Shown here piece by piece: positions 40,914-49,910 of a stretch of 64,000 bases of DNA. Source of the DNA: Providencia huaxiensis. GTDB lineage: Bacteria; Pseudomonadota; Gammaproteobacteria; Enterobacterales; Enterobacteriaceae. The DNA lies in NCBI RefSeq assembly GCF_002843235.3, contig NZ_CP031123.2:3720001-3784000 (forward strand). Direction: 5' to 3'. Every line of letters begins with the position of its first letter. Within the stretch, counting starts at the first letter, position 1. Made by a program: the position numbers and the translations under genes. A model generated the notes under the pieces. It had not been told where the DNA came from and searched no databases. It was given only the letters and a program-made list of their open reading frames with translations.

Positions 40914-40925
40914 ACAACGCGTTGT
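40914..40925. promoter_or_regulatory. Palindrome at the start of the uxuR-like gene
   Basis: Perfect twelve-base palindrome ACAACGCGTTGT immediately upstream of the regulator start, different in sequence from the TTGGTTAACCAA sites nearby. It may be a site for a second regulator; chance is also possible. Confidence 0.35.
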
Positions 40926-40973
40926 CGAATTAAATTTAGTTCTTCCATTGTAGATTATCGTCCCTCACCTCAA

Positions 40974-41167
40974 TGGTCAACCAATTTATCCACTATTTCC
41001 GCAAAATTAGTTAACCAATTTGTGATCAGATTCACTTATTGTCGTCTTTTTAGCCATTGTTTTTTAATTTATCGATTGATAGAGTGAAAAAAAGAAAATT
41101 TGGTTAACCAATGGATAAACCAGTTTGCGTAATTATGGGTAATTTGGTTGATCAGTTGGTTAACAAG
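40974..41167. promoter_or_regulatory. Array of GntR operators in the uxuR-like/rspA divergent region
   Basis: Five or more related sites: TGGTCAACCA (40974-40983), TTAGTTAACCAA (41007-41018), perfect TTGGTTAACCAA (41100-41111), TTGGTTGATCAG (41144-41155) and TTGGTTAACAAG (41156-41167), the last two abutting. They fit the FadR-subgroup consensus TTGGT-N2-ACCAA. The two clusters lie near the start of each divergent transcript, suggesting looped or cooperative repression of both. Confidence 0.8.
41021..41036. promoter_or_regulatory. CRP site in the rspA/uxuA divergent region
   Basis: TGTGA-TCAGAT-TCACT matches the CRP consensus at nine of ten core positions, 2 bases from the operator at 41007-41018. 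It is well placed to activate both divergent operons under glucose limitation, in competition with the GntR repressor. Confidence 0.65.
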
Positions 41168-41187
41168 TAATAGGGATTTAGGCCAAA

Positions 41188-42402
41188 ATGAAAATCATAA
41201 AAGCAGAAGTCTTTGTATGTAGCCCCGGTCGTAATTTTGTCACATTAAAAATTACCACCGATGAAGGCGTATATGGGCTAGGTGATGCCACCCTTAACGG
41301 GAGAGAGCTCTCAGTGGCATCCTATCTTCAAGATCACCTCTGTCCTCAGTTGATAGGCCGTGATCCACATAAAATCGAAGATATTTATCAGTTCTTCTAT
41401 AAGGGAGCCTATTGGCGCAGAGGCCCAGTTACGATGTCCGCTATTTCTGCGATTGATATGGCACTTTGGGATATTAAAGGCAAAGTTGCCAACCTTCCGG
41501 TTTATCAATTACTCGGTGGCGCTTCTCGTGAAGGCGTGATGGTTTATTGCCACACCACGGGTACCGATATTGCCGAAACACTAGATAACTACGCAAAATA
41601 TAAAGAAAAAGGTTTTAAAGCGATCCGTGTGCAGTGCGGCATCCCAGGAATGGCAACCACATATGGGCAAAGCAAAGGGAAAAATCTTGCTTACGAACCA
41701 GCGACAAAAGGCCATCACCCTGAAGAGCAATTTTGGTCAACCGAAAAATATCTCGACTTTATGCCAAAACTGTTTGAAGCCGTACGGGACAAATATGGCT
41801 TCAATGAGCACCTTTTACATGATATGCACCATCGCTTGACCCCTATTGAAGCGGCTCGCTTCGGTAAAAGTATTGAAGATTATCGATTATTTTGGATGGA
41901 AGACCCAACACCAGCGGAAAACCAAGCTTGTTTTAGATTAATTCGTCAACATACCGTCACCCCAATCGCTGTAGGTGAAGTTTTTAATAGCATTTGGGAT
42001 TGTAAACAATTGATTGAAGAGCAACTCATCGATTATATCCGCACCACAATCACGCATGCTGGCGGGATCACAGGTATGCGCCGGATTGCTGATTTCGCTT
42101 CACTTTACCAAGTCAGAACCGGTTCTCATGGTCCATCTGACCTATCCCCAATTTGCCATGCTGCCGCCTTACACTTTGATCTATGGGTACCCAATTTCGG
42201 TGTTCAAGAGTTTATGGGCTACTCCGAAGAAATGTTGTCCGTATTTACGACTAACTGGACGTTCAACGATGGTTATATGCACCCAAGTGATAAGCCCGGT
42301 TTAGGTATCGATTTTGATGAAAAACTGGCAGCGAAATACCCATACAACCCAGCTTATCTTCCAGTCGCTCGTCTCGAAGACGGCACGTTGTGGAACTGGT
42401 AA
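41188..42402 (+). CDS. rspA: Enolase-superfamily mannonate dehydratase (RspA/ManD)
   Basis: 404 residues, length and sequence of RspA/ManD. Capping domain 1-120, then the barrel with metal ligands in LLHDMHH (D, and the general-acid H), WMEDP (E) and AVGEVF (E); IRVQCGIPG and TTYGQSKG supply the arginine and tyrosine of the ManD active-site loop. ManD enzymes dehydrate D-mannonate and/or D-gluconate to 2-keto-3-deoxygluconate, some with very low activity. It heads an operon with rspB, an MFS transporter and a UxuB-like dehydrogenase, like the E. coli rspAB-ydfJ-ydfI group. Confidence 0.93.
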   Translation: MKIIKAEVFVCSPGRNFVTLKITTDEGVYGLGDATLNGRELSVASYLQDHLCPQLIGRDPHKIEDIYQFFYKGAYWRRGPVTMSAISAIDMALWDIKGKVANLPVYQLLGGASREGVMVYCHTTGTDIAETLDNYAKYKEKGFKAIRVQCGIPGMATTYGQSKGKNLAYEPATKGHHPEEQFWSTEKYLDFMPKLFEAVRDKYGFNEHLLHDMHHRLTPIEAARFGKSIEDYRLFWMEDPTPAENQACFRLIRQHTVTPIAVGEVFNSIWDCKQLIEEQLIDYIRTTITHAGGITGMRRIADFASLYQVRTGSHGPSDLSPICHAAALHFDLWVPNFGVQEFMGYSEEMLSVFTTNWTFNDGYMHPSDKPGLGIDFDEKLAAKYPYNPAYLPVARLEDGTLWNW

Positions 42403-42426
42403 TTTTTATTTTATTCGGAGTCAAAT

Positions 42427-43449
42427 ATGAAAGCTGTAAAATCGGTAGTAATTAAAGAACCCAATACGTTATTGATTGAAGAACGTTCAGTTCCTGAACC
42501 GGCTGAAAACCAAGTACGAGTAAAAGTTCGCTTAGCCGGTATTTGTGGTTCTGACAGCCATATCTACCGTGGCCATAACCCATTTGCAAAGTATCCACGT
42601 GTGATTGGCCATGAATTTTTTGGTGTCATTGAAAAAGTGGGTTCAGACGTAGATAGCAAACGCGTTGGTGAACGTGTCTCTATCGACCCGGTCCTTAGCT
42701 GTGGTCATTGTTACCCATGCTCAATTGGTAAACCAAATGTGTGTGAAACACTAGAAGTATTAGGTGTTCATACTGATGGTGGGTTCACTGAATATGTCAA
42801 TGTCCCTGCAGCCAATGCTTATACCATTCCTGATTCAATCAGCGATGAATGTGCTGTTACCGTTGAGCCATACTCTATTGCCGCCAACGTGACTTCCCAT
42901 GTTCATCCAACTCAAGATGATGTCGCATTAGTCTATGGTGCAGGTACAATTGGCTTAACCTGTGCGCAGGTTCTCAAAGGGGTTTACCAAGTCAAAACCT
43001 TAATTATGGTTGACCGCGTGGCTGAGCGATTAGCAAGAGCAAAAGATTGTGGTGCTGATATTGTCATTGATAACTCACAAACCCCATTACCAGAGCAACT
43101 CAAAGCACTGGGGCTTCGCCCAACGTTAGTACTTGATGCAGCTTGCCACCCCGCTATCTTACAAGAAGCCATCTTGATTGCGTCCCCCGCAGCAAGAGTT
43201 TCGATTATGGGCTTTTCAAGTGAAGCAAGTGCCGTTACACAGCAAAGTATCACCAGCAAAGAGATTTCATTGTTTTCTTCACGCTTGAATGCCAAAAAAT
43301 TCCCAGAGGTGATTAGCTGGATAGAATCTAAAAAAATTGACCCAACGAAAATCTTGACACATCAGTTCCCATTCACTGAAGCGCAAGAGGCAATCTTAAC
43401 CTTTGAAAAAGACCAGAAGACCTGCTGTAAAATTCTTTTAACCTTTTAA
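42427..43449 (+). CDS. rspB: Zinc-dependent medium-chain dehydrogenase (RspB/LgoD-like)
   Basis: 340 residues. Catalytic zinc ligands in LAGICGSDSHIYRGHNPF and VIGHEFFGVIE; structural zinc cysteines in CGHCYPCSIGKPNVC; Rossmann motif GAGTIGLTCAQVLKG near residue 170. Family members oxidise sugar acids such as L-gulonate or L-galactonate at C5 to keto acids. CGGAG precedes the ATG, 24 bases after rspA. Probably converts an aldonate into fructuronate or tagaturonate for the UxuB-like enzyme of the operon. Confidence 0.9.
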   Translation: MKAVKSVVIKEPNTLLIEERSVPEPAENQVRVKVRLAGICGSDSHIYRGHNPFAKYPRVIGHEFFGVIEKVGSDVDSKRVGERVSIDPVLSCGHCYPCSIGKPNVCETLEVLGVHTDGGFTEYVNVPAANAYTIPDSISDECAVTVEPYSIAANVTSHVHPTQDDVALVYGAGTIGLTCAQVLKGVYQVKTLIMVDRVAERLARAKDCGADIVIDNSQTPLPEQLKALGLRPTLVLDAACHPAILQEAILIASPAARVSIMGFSSEASAVTQQSITSKEISLFSSRLNAKKFPEVISWIESKKIDPTKILTHQFPFTEAQEAILTFEKDQKTCCKILLTF

Positions 43450-43511
43450 TTTAATTAAAAAAACTAAATCCGATTTTGGATACTACCCTACGTGATTAAT
43501 AGGATAATAAT

Positions 43512-44921
43512 ATGAATACTCAGTCAATTGACCCATCAGGGAAAGTGGAACGCAACTCTGGCGATCTGACCAAAGCTGCCGTTTCAGGCTGGCTAGGAAC
43601 CGCTCTAGAGTTTATGGATTTCCAGCTTTACTCGTTAGGCGCAGCACTTGTTTTCCATGAAATATTTTTCCCTGAACAATCCGCTTCAATGGCATTAATT
43701 CTTGCGATGGGAACTTACGGTGCCGGATATGTCGCACGTATTGTTGGTGCGGTTTTCTTTGGTCAAATGGGCGACCGGATTGGTCGTAAAAAAGTACTCT
43801 TTATCACCATCACCATGATGGGGGTGTGTACTACACTAATCGGGGTATTACCGACCTACGCACAGGTAGGTATCCTCGCCCCGCTATTATTAGTTCTTTT
43901 GCGAATAATTCAAGGCTTAGGAGCAGGCGCTGAAATTTCAGGTGCAGGAACCATGCTGGCAGAATATGCGCCAAAAGGCCGTCGTGGTATTGTGGCTTCA
44001 TTAGTAGGTCTGGGAACAAACTGCGGCACATTAAGCGCCACTGCGATTTGGGCGGTTATGTTCTTCTGGTTAGACAAATCAGACTTACTGGCGTGGGGCT
44101 GGCGTGTACCATTCTTGGCAAGCTTCGTGGTAATGCTGTTTGCAGTATGGTTACGACTGAACCTGAAAGAAAGCCCTGTATTTGAGAAAGTGCAAAATAC
44201 GGAAGAACAAGAAGCCAAAACTGCAGTACAAGCACCACCGAAAGAAAGTTTCTTTGCCATGTTCAAGTCTAAAGCATTTTGGTTAGCGACTGGTATTCGT
44301 TTCGGTCAAGCAGGTAACTCTGGGTTAATTCAAACTTTCTTAGCGGGGTATTTAGTTCAAAGCCTATTGTTTGATAAAAGCATTCCAACTGATGCAATCA
44401 TGATCAGCTCGGTTGTCGGTTTCCTGACTATTCCTGTTATTGGTCTGATATCCGATAAATTTGGTCGTCGTATTCCTTATATTATTCTTAGCTTATCTGC
44501 CATGTTGCTCGCCTATCCGATGTTATCTGTCATTGTGGACGGCGCAAACAGCGTTAGCTTGATTACCATCTGTATTATTATCGTTCATAACTGTTCAGTA
44601 CTCGGATTATTTGCCTTAGAAAATATTACGATGGCTGAAATGTTCAACTCACGTAACCGCTTCACCGGTATGGCTGTGGCCAAAGAAATTGGCGGCTTAA
44701 TTGCCTCTGGTTTAGGCCCAGTTCTCGCAGGTATTTTCTGTAGCATCACCGGAAGCTGGTGGCCGATTGCTATCATGATCATCATTTACTCCGCCATTTC
44801 ATTAATCAGTGCCATCATCATGCCTGAAGTGAAAGATCGTGATTTAACCAGCACGTTGGATGCAGTTGAAGAGGCTGAACAACAAAAAGGTAAAGTGAAA
44901 TATGCAACTGTCAACCAATAA
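43512..44921 (+). CDS. MFS transporter, metabolite:H+ symporter family (YdfJ-like)
   Basis: 469 residues with twelve spans. Opening SGWLGTALEFMDFQLYSLGAALVF and GDRIGRKKVLFITI are typical of the ShiA/YhjE/ProP-type symporters. AGGA lies before the ATG. Its end overlaps the start of the uxuB-like gene by 20 bases. By context it imports the hexonate or hexuronate used by RspA/RspB/UxuB; the exact substrate is not shown. Confidence 0.88.
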   Translation: MNTQSIDPSGKVERNSGDLTKAAVSGWLGTALEFMDFQLYSLGAALVFHEIFFPEQSASMALILAMGTYGAGYVARIVGAVFFGQMGDRIGRKKVLFITITMMGVCTTLIGVLPTYAQVGILAPLLLVLLRIIQGLGAGAEISGAGTMLAEYAPKGRRGIVASLVGLGTNCGTLSATAIWAVMFFWLDKSDLLAWGWRVPFLASFVVMLFAVWLRLNLKESPVFEKVQNTEEQEAKTAVQAPPKESFFAMFKSKAFWLATGIRFGQAGNSGLIQTFLAGYLVQSLLFDKSIPTDAIMISSVVGFLTIPVIGLISDKFGRRIPYIILSLSAMLLAYPMLSVIVDGANSVSLITICIIIVHNCSVLGLFALENITMAEMFNSRNRFTGMAVAKEIGGLIASGLGPVLAGIFCSITGSWWPIAIMIIIYSAISLISAIIMPEVKDRDLTSTLDAVEEAEQQKGKVKYATVNQ

Positions 44922-46389
44922 CCTAAACCAATTACCCGCCACTATCAAAGTACCAAGCTATGATAGGGAACAGGTAAAGGTAAAAATGCTTCACTTAGGT
45001 TTCGGCGCGTTCCATCGCGCCCACCAAGCCATCTTTGCAGATATCTTAGCCACAGAACAACAGAGTGACTGGGGTTTTTGTGAGGTCAATTTAGTCGGTG
45101 GTGAGCAACAAATTGAGGATTTACTCGCTCAAGATTGCCTTTATAACGTAGTTGAAATGCAAGGTGATAACTGGCAAACCCGTACGGTGGGGGTGGTAAA
45201 AGAAGCATTACACCCGACTATTCATGGAATTGATGCCGTTATCAATCGTATGTTAGACCCTAACATTGCCATCGTTTCCATGACGGTTACTGAAAAAGGC
45301 TATTGCTATGTACCTGCGACAGGCTCGATTGATTTTGCTAACCCCGCAATCGCACATGATTTAGCCTCACCAAATGCCCCGAAATCATTGCCGGGCCTGA
45401 TTGTTGAAGCCTTAAAACGCCGTAAAGCACTGAGTATTGCACCATTTACAGTCATGTCCTGTGATAATATGCCTGAAAATGGCCATATCACGAAAAATGT
45501 CATTTTAGCGATGGCTGCAAAACAGGATATCGCACTGGCAAATTGGATTGAAACCAATGTCACTTTTCCCTCTACCATGGTGGATAGAATTGTGCCTGCC
45601 ATGACACCAGACACTGCAGAGAAAATTCAATCTCAACTGGGCCCTATCGTCGACAAAGTCGCCATTGCCTGTGAACCATTTCGCCAATGGGTGATTGAAG
45701 ACAATTTTGTCGCGGGTCGTCCTGAGTGGGAGAAAGCAGGCGCTCAGTTAGTTACAGATGTCATTCCATTTGAAGAAATGAAGCTGCGCATGTTAAATGG
45801 TAGCCACTCTTTCCTTGCTTATTTAGGTTATTTAGCTGGTTACCAATACATAAATGAATGCATGCAGGATAGCGCGTATGAAAAAGCCGCTTATCACCTG
45901 ATGGTCAATGAGCAGGCACCAACGTTATCCATCAAAAATGTGGATTTACCTGCCTATGCCAATGCCCTGATTGAGCGTTTTAAAAATACGGGGTTGAAAC
46001 ATCGTACTTGGCAAATCGCGATGGATGGAACGTTGAAATTATCCCAACGTTTACTCGATTCTATCCAAATACATCTGAAAAAAGGCCAATCATTTGATTA
46101 TTTAGCCTTGGCTGTTGCAGGATGGATGCGTTATGTCAGCGGAAAAGATGATCTCGGTGCAGAAATTCAAATCAGCGACCCACAGGCAGTAAAATTAGCT
46201 GAGCTCGTTGCAAATAGCACTGATGATGAAAGCCGTGTTCGCGCACTGCTTTCTCTCAACAGTTTGTTCACCGAAGAACTGGTTAATAATTCGTTGTTTA
46301 CTGAAAAGGTGACAGCATTCTACCTTTCACTACGTGATAACGGTGCCAAGAAAACGGTTGAAGCACTCAACCACCAACACGCCTTGTAA
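44902..46389 (+). CDS. Mannitol-dehydrogenase-family oxidoreductase (fructuronate reductase, UxuB/YdfI-like)
   Basis: 495 residues of the polyol-specific long-chain dehydrogenase family. HLGFGAFHRAHQAIFADIL holds the nucleotide-binding turn; PSTMVDRIVPAMTPD and the catalytic lysine motif KLRMLNGSHSFLAYLGYLAG follow. The family includes UxuB (mannonate to fructuronate) and UxaB. Together with RspA and UxuA it gives the step fructuronate to mannonate to ketodeoxygluconate. Overlaps the transporter gene and ends before a strong terminator. Confidence 0.92.
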   Translation: MQLSTNNLNQLPATIKVPSYDREQVKVKMLHLGFGAFHRAHQAIFADILATEQQSDWGFCEVNLVGGEQQIEDLLAQDCLYNVVEMQGDNWQTRTVGVVKEALHPTIHGIDAVINRMLDPNIAIVSMTVTEKGYCYVPATGSIDFANPAIAHDLASPNAPKSLPGLIVEALKRRKALSIAPFTVMSCDNMPENGHITKNVILAMAAKQDIALANWIETNVTFPSTMVDRIVPAMTPDTAEKIQSQLGPIVDKVAIACEPFRQWVIEDNFVAGRPEWEKAGAQLVTDVIPFEEMKLRMLNGSHSFLAYLGYLAGYQYINECMQDSAYEKAAYHLMVNEQAPTLSIKNVDLPAYANALIERFKNTGLKHRTWQIAMDGTLKLSQRLLDSIQIHLKKGQSFDYLALAVAGWMRYVSGKDDLGAEIQISDPQAVKLAELVANSTDDESRVRALLSLNSLFTEELVNNSLFTEKVTAFYLSLRDNGAKKTVEALNHQHAL

Positions 46390-46401
46390 CAACATCTTAG
46401 C

Positions 46402-46421
46402 AGGCGGGGCTCTCCCCGCCT
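46402..46421. terminator. Terminator after the rspA operon
   Basis: Perfect eight-base GC-rich stem AGGCGGGG/CCCCGCCT with CTCT loop followed by CTTT, in the 44-base gap between the convergent uxuB-like and DUF1275 genes. Confidence 0.85.
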
Positions 46422-46433
46422 CTTTCACCCAAA

Positions 46434-47147
46434 CTAGTTAGAATCTATTGGCATTCCTTTATTTTCTTTCGAAAACTGGTGGCCAAAGAAAAATATCAAA
46501 CATAGTGGGATTAATGTGGCAAATAAAGCATATTCCTTTACATAATCAGCCAATAACACCATCATGAAAGCCCCGCCAGCAAAACCCAATAGCGTCAGAA
46601 AGTAACAATAACTTTTATATAACGCACTTTTTCTTTCTTGGCCTTTAAATGCGATGGACTCTGCCAATGAACTAAAGCCTAGTTGTACATTCAAAGTAAC
46701 CGCAATATTGCCATATAGCATGCCACTAATCTTATGAAACGCATTACCTTGCATTCCGGCAATAAAAGAAAGAGCCCAAACAGCATGAAACCCATTAGAG
46801 TGAACATTAAAGAAAAAAATATAAACAATGAGTAATAATAAAAGGACAATTTCCAGTGATAATAATGTAAATGTCCATGTTTTTTCATCGGTATTATAGC
46901 GGTAGCGGATCCATGCCAACAGCATTGCTCCCGCACCAAAGGAAATAATGGAAACAATATAAGGCATCACTGCGGTTAGGCCATGCTTAGCAAACTCATA
47001 ACCTAACATAATAATATTGCCTGACTGAAAAGTAGCGAATGATTTAGTCGTAAAGAAGGCATATCCATCGAGCATTCCTGACGCAATAGCTAATAAAAAT
47101 GCGATCGTAGGTAACTGCATAAAAGGAACTTTTGGAGAGGAAATCAT
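46434..47147 (-). CDS. YoaK/DUF1275-family membrane protein
   Basis: 237 residues with six membrane spans; N-terminal AIASGMLDGYAFFTTKSFATFQSGNIIMLGYE, and internal GMQGNAFHKISGMLYGNIAVTLN, are the conserved signature segments of DUF1275, whose function is unknown. Its ATG overlaps the ion-channel stop codon (ATGA), so translation is coupled and the two proteins may act together. Confidence 0.85.
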   Translation of the reverse strand: MISSPKVPFMQLPTIAFLLAIASGMLDGYAFFTTKSFATFQSGNIIMLGYEFAKHGLTAVMPYIVSIISFGAGAMLLAWIRYRYNTDEKTWTFTLLSLEIVLLLLLIVYIFFFNVHSNGFHAVWALSFIAGMQGNAFHKISGMLYGNIAVTLNVQLGFSSLAESIAFKGQERKSALYKSYCYFLTLLGFAGGAFMMVLLADYVKEYALFATLIPLCLIFFFGHQFSKENKGMPIDSN

Positions 47148-47857
47148 AGTTTACTTACCTGTCTTGATGATTCTTTTTCTGACTGACTTAGTCGACTAAT
47201 AATCGAAGTGATATATACCGTAAAAATAGGAAAAACGGTCATACCCGTGGCTGCCAAAATAGTTGTAATCACTTTCCCTGCACTCGTCACTGGAATAATA
47301 TTTGAACCCAGCGTGGTAACCGTCATTGCGGCCCACCAAATGGCGTCCCCATACGTCTTAACATCAACATTAAGACCCCGTTCGAAAATATAAAAAATTA
47401 AGCTAATAAAATAAACCGTTGAAAAGAGTAAAATCATATAAGATAAAAATAGTGCTGTCGTATTTCGCTTAACAACCATCATCATAAGCATGACAAACGC
47501 TGCACCACCACGAAATAAAGGAATAAACCGAATAAGATAAATTTGCTCCTCAGTAAATTTTATCGCGGTGTTATCCAATATAGTCAAATATGGAATAGAT
47601 AACAGAACAATAATCGCGTATTTTTTAACAAACTTTTTTTTATTTTTTGAAATAAATAAAAAGATAAAAAAATCACAGGTAAAATAGATGCAGATCCAAA
47701 ATTGAATATCAAAATAGATTGATCGCTTGAGAAAGGGGTCATGATTAAAGGTTTCAATAGAAATACTCGCAATTAAAATCAACGAGGCAACAACCCCTAA
47801 AAAGTGGAGTGTTTTAATCCATGTTTCTTGACTACCAAACTGTCGAAAAGTCAGCAT
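47144..47857 (-). CDS. Six-span ion channel of the voltage-gated K+ type with atypical filter
   Basis: 237 residues: four hydrophobic spans in 15-150 (S1-S4-like, with few arginines), S5 about 133-157, a pore helix YGDAIWWAAMTV (169-180) and S6 about 195-220. The pore aligns with bacterial Kv-type channels, but the filter reads T182-L-G-S-N186 where K+ channels have TVGYG, so Y and the second G are lost. Ion selectivity is therefore uncertain: it could be non-selective, Na+-permeable or non-conducting. Coupled to the DUF1275 gene downstream. Confidence 0.85.
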   Translation of the reverse strand: MLTFRQFGSQETWIKTLHFLGVVASLILIASISIETFNHDPFLKRSIYFDIQFWICIYFTCDFFIFLFISKNKKKFVKKYAIIVLLSIPYLTILDNTAIKFTEEQIYLIRFIPLFRGGAAFVMLMMMVVKRNTTALFLSYMILLFSTVYFISLIFYIFERGLNVDVKTYGDAIWWAAMTVTTLGSNIIPVTSAGKVITTILAATGMTVFPIFTVYITSIISRLSQSEKESSRQVSKL

Positions 47858-47908
47858 ATTAATAATCTAAATATTGAAGCCATTAATAGGGCTCTTATTC
47901 GTGATAAG

Positions 47909-47941
47909 ATCCCGTTGCTATCTTTTTAATAACAACGGGAT
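47909..47941 (-). terminator. Hairpin after the tandem nitrilase gene
   Basis: ATCCCGTTG/CAACGGGAT forms a perfect nine-base stem with a fifteen-base loop, 11 bases past the nitrilase stop at 47952 on the minus strand. No long T run on that strand; it may serve as terminator or boundary for the ion-channel operon. Confidence 0.55.
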
Positions 47942-47951
47942 GATATAAACA

Positions 47952-49685
47952 TTACTGCGTTAGTGGAGGAAACCAAATAGCTTGCTGACCACTCACCAAC
48001 CGTTCTTGGTTAATCCAAGTAAAAGGAGCGGGTACCTGAGCTTGCAAACGTACATCTTCAGCCCCTCGTTGTGCTATCAATGTTGGAGTAAGCACGACAG
48101 GCTCTGGCCCATAAATCGCGGCTGACGTAGAATCACGTTCGTTTCGCCCGCCACAAACCACCCATAACTGGTTTAATGTAGCGATAGCATAAGGAATAAA
48201 ATCGGCACGCCCTGTCGGTGGCTCTTCAACCGAAAAAAGATGGCTATCAATCTCCACTTTTAAATCACTCGGCATACCCGCTGGCGCAGCAAGAATATCG
48301 GCGCGTAACGTACTATATAACCCCCCTAACTCAGGTACGTCTAATTCATGTGCGGCTGCCAGCGCAATACGGCCAATTGGCGTTGCTGTCACACTCACAG
48401 AACTACCCGCTGTTGCCCAGCCACTATCCCGCTCATTAAGATGTGTCACACGATAGCGCGCTAATATATCTCCTAACGGCCCTGCAAGTACTACCGTATG
48501 GAACAATCTATCCGTTTCAATTTCAGGGTAGCTTCCAACAATATACCCTTTCCCTTTTTGAGCGGCTTTACACAATGTTTGCTCGAAAATGCCACCTTGT
48601 TTTTCAGCATAAGACAAAACAATGTTGGGATCGTTGGTATAAGGTAGTGCGGAAAGCTCAGGAAGCACCAGAAGCTCGTTTTCCCCCACTTGAATTGAGT
48701 CTAGTTTAGAAACCGATTTTTCCCACTGCGCTGCAATAAGCGTCGTTTGTGTTATTGTTGACGTGGCATTGATATCTGTTGGGCTGCGATGAAAAGCGAG
48801 TGTTGGGAAATATAATTCAGGGCGACGCTTCGCCAGTAATGCATCGCGTTGTGTATCTGCTTCATCTAAATCAATTGTCGCACTGTATATACCATTTAGC
48901 CCGGGTTCTAGCTCTAGCGGGCTAAGCACTGGAGATTGGGCCACTTTATGTCCTGATGGCGCCCATATGCTCGAACCACCATTATAATAAAGCTGCCCTT
49001 TAGTAATTGGATTGGTTTCAATTCCACTGCGTGTTGCACAAATTACCCAGACACCGTTAAAAGCACTCATATGCTGCACATGTGCAACGGTTGAATGATC
49101 GCCAAGCATTTCGGCAGGAGTCGCATTCGGCATCATACGGTCGGATACGGAATGCCAACCAATGATTTGCGCCCCTTCTAATGCAGCTAACCGAACATAT
49201 TGCCAGTAAGTATCATCATAACAAATCAATAATGCGATACGGCCAATCGGTGTTTCAAAGGTTTTAACACCGGTATTACCCGGAGCAAACACTTTTTGAT
49301 CTTGAGAATTCAGGCCTATTTTACGATATTTACCAATAATGCCTTCTGGCCCCATCAAAACAGCGGAATTATAGGCTAGCCCGGTTTCGCTATCCCGCTC
49401 CGCGATACCGACACTCATATACATCCCTGTACGAGCCAATATAGGCAGTATTGCCGCTGTCGTTTTGCCAGGGATGGTATCTAAATAAGGCGCTAATTCC
49501 GTAGAGTCAGAAAATAAATAACCACTCACCGCCGTTTCTGGAAATACAGCGTAATTAACCCCTTGAGCGGCCACTTTTTCTGTCGCTTCGACTAAACGTT
49601 GAATATTTCCATTTAAATCTCCCCATGCAGGAATAAAATCAACGGCTGCTACTTTACTGCTTTTTTTTATTTCAGCAATACTCAT
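47952..49685 (-). CDS. Two-domain nitrilase-superfamily hydrolase with degenerate second domain
   Basis: 577 residues from ATG 49685, which has AAGGA seven bases upstream (an in-frame TTG at 49703 overlaps that site and is rejected). The first carbon-nitrogen hydrolase domain (about 10-300) has a complete set: E50 (FPETAVSGY), K122 (KYRKIGL) and C155 (LLICYDDTYW). The second domain (about 315-577) aligns colinearly and keeps E (LPELSALPY) but reads RYRVTHL and ALAAAHELDVPE where lysine and cysteine should be (V and A), so it should be inactive. The protein is likely cytosolic and hydrolyses an amide or nitrile in domain one. Substrate unknown; it lies beside the oxalate operon but behind an inverted repeat. 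Confidence 0.88.
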   Translation of the reverse strand: MSIAEIKKSSKVAAVDFIPAWGDLNGNIQRLVEATEKVAAQGVNYAVFPETAVSGYLFSDSTELAPYLDTIPGKTTAAILPILARTGMYMSVGIAERDSETGLAYNSAVLMGPEGIIGKYRKIGLNSQDQKVFAPGNTGVKTFETPIGRIALLICYDDTYWQYVRLAALEGAQIIGWHSVSDRMMPNATPAEMLGDHSTVAHVQHMSAFNGVWVICATRSGIETNPITKGQLYYNGGSSIWAPSGHKVAQSPVLSPLELEPGLNGIYSATIDLDEADTQRDALLAKRRPELYFPTLAFHRSPTDINATSTITQTTLIAAQWEKSVSKLDSIQVGENELLVLPELSALPYTNDPNIVLSYAEKQGGIFEQTLCKAAQKGKGYIVGSYPEIETDRLFHTVVLAGPLGDILARYRVTHLNERDSGWATAGSSVSVTATPIGRIALAAAHELDVPELGGLYSTLRADILAAPAGMPSDLKVEIDSHLFSVEEPPTGRADFIPYAIATLNQLWVVCGGRNERDSTSAAIYGPEPVVLTPTLIAQRGAEDVRLQAQVPAPFTWINQERLVSGQQAIWFPPLTQ

Positions 49686-49812
49686 ACAATAATCCTTATT
49701 CAAAGAATTTATTAGTAAATAAATAATTTTTTGCTATTGATAAAAATAAATATTAAATAGGAAATATATATCTATAATTCCAAGTCATTTAGGTCATAAT
49801 AGCCTGAGTGTA

Positions 49813-49853
49813 GCGGCTATATTTGAATGTATCGAACATCTAAATATAGCCGC
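49813..49853. terminator. Long hairpin between the Frc paralogue and the nitrilase gene
   Basis: Twelve-base perfect stem GCGGCTATATTT/AAATATAGCCGC with a seventeen-base loop, 58 bases beyond the stop of the second frc gene on the minus strand. Probably the 3' end of the oxalate operon transcript. T run is weak. Confidence 0.55.
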
Positions 49854-49910
49854 CAATATTTATTTTCTTTTTTTAGAAAATCATATTAAGAGCGGATTTA
49901 ATGTTATTAA

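Noticed and set aside
43910..44266. 118-codon antisense frame in the MFS transporter gene
   Set aside because: Shadow of the transporter coding frame.
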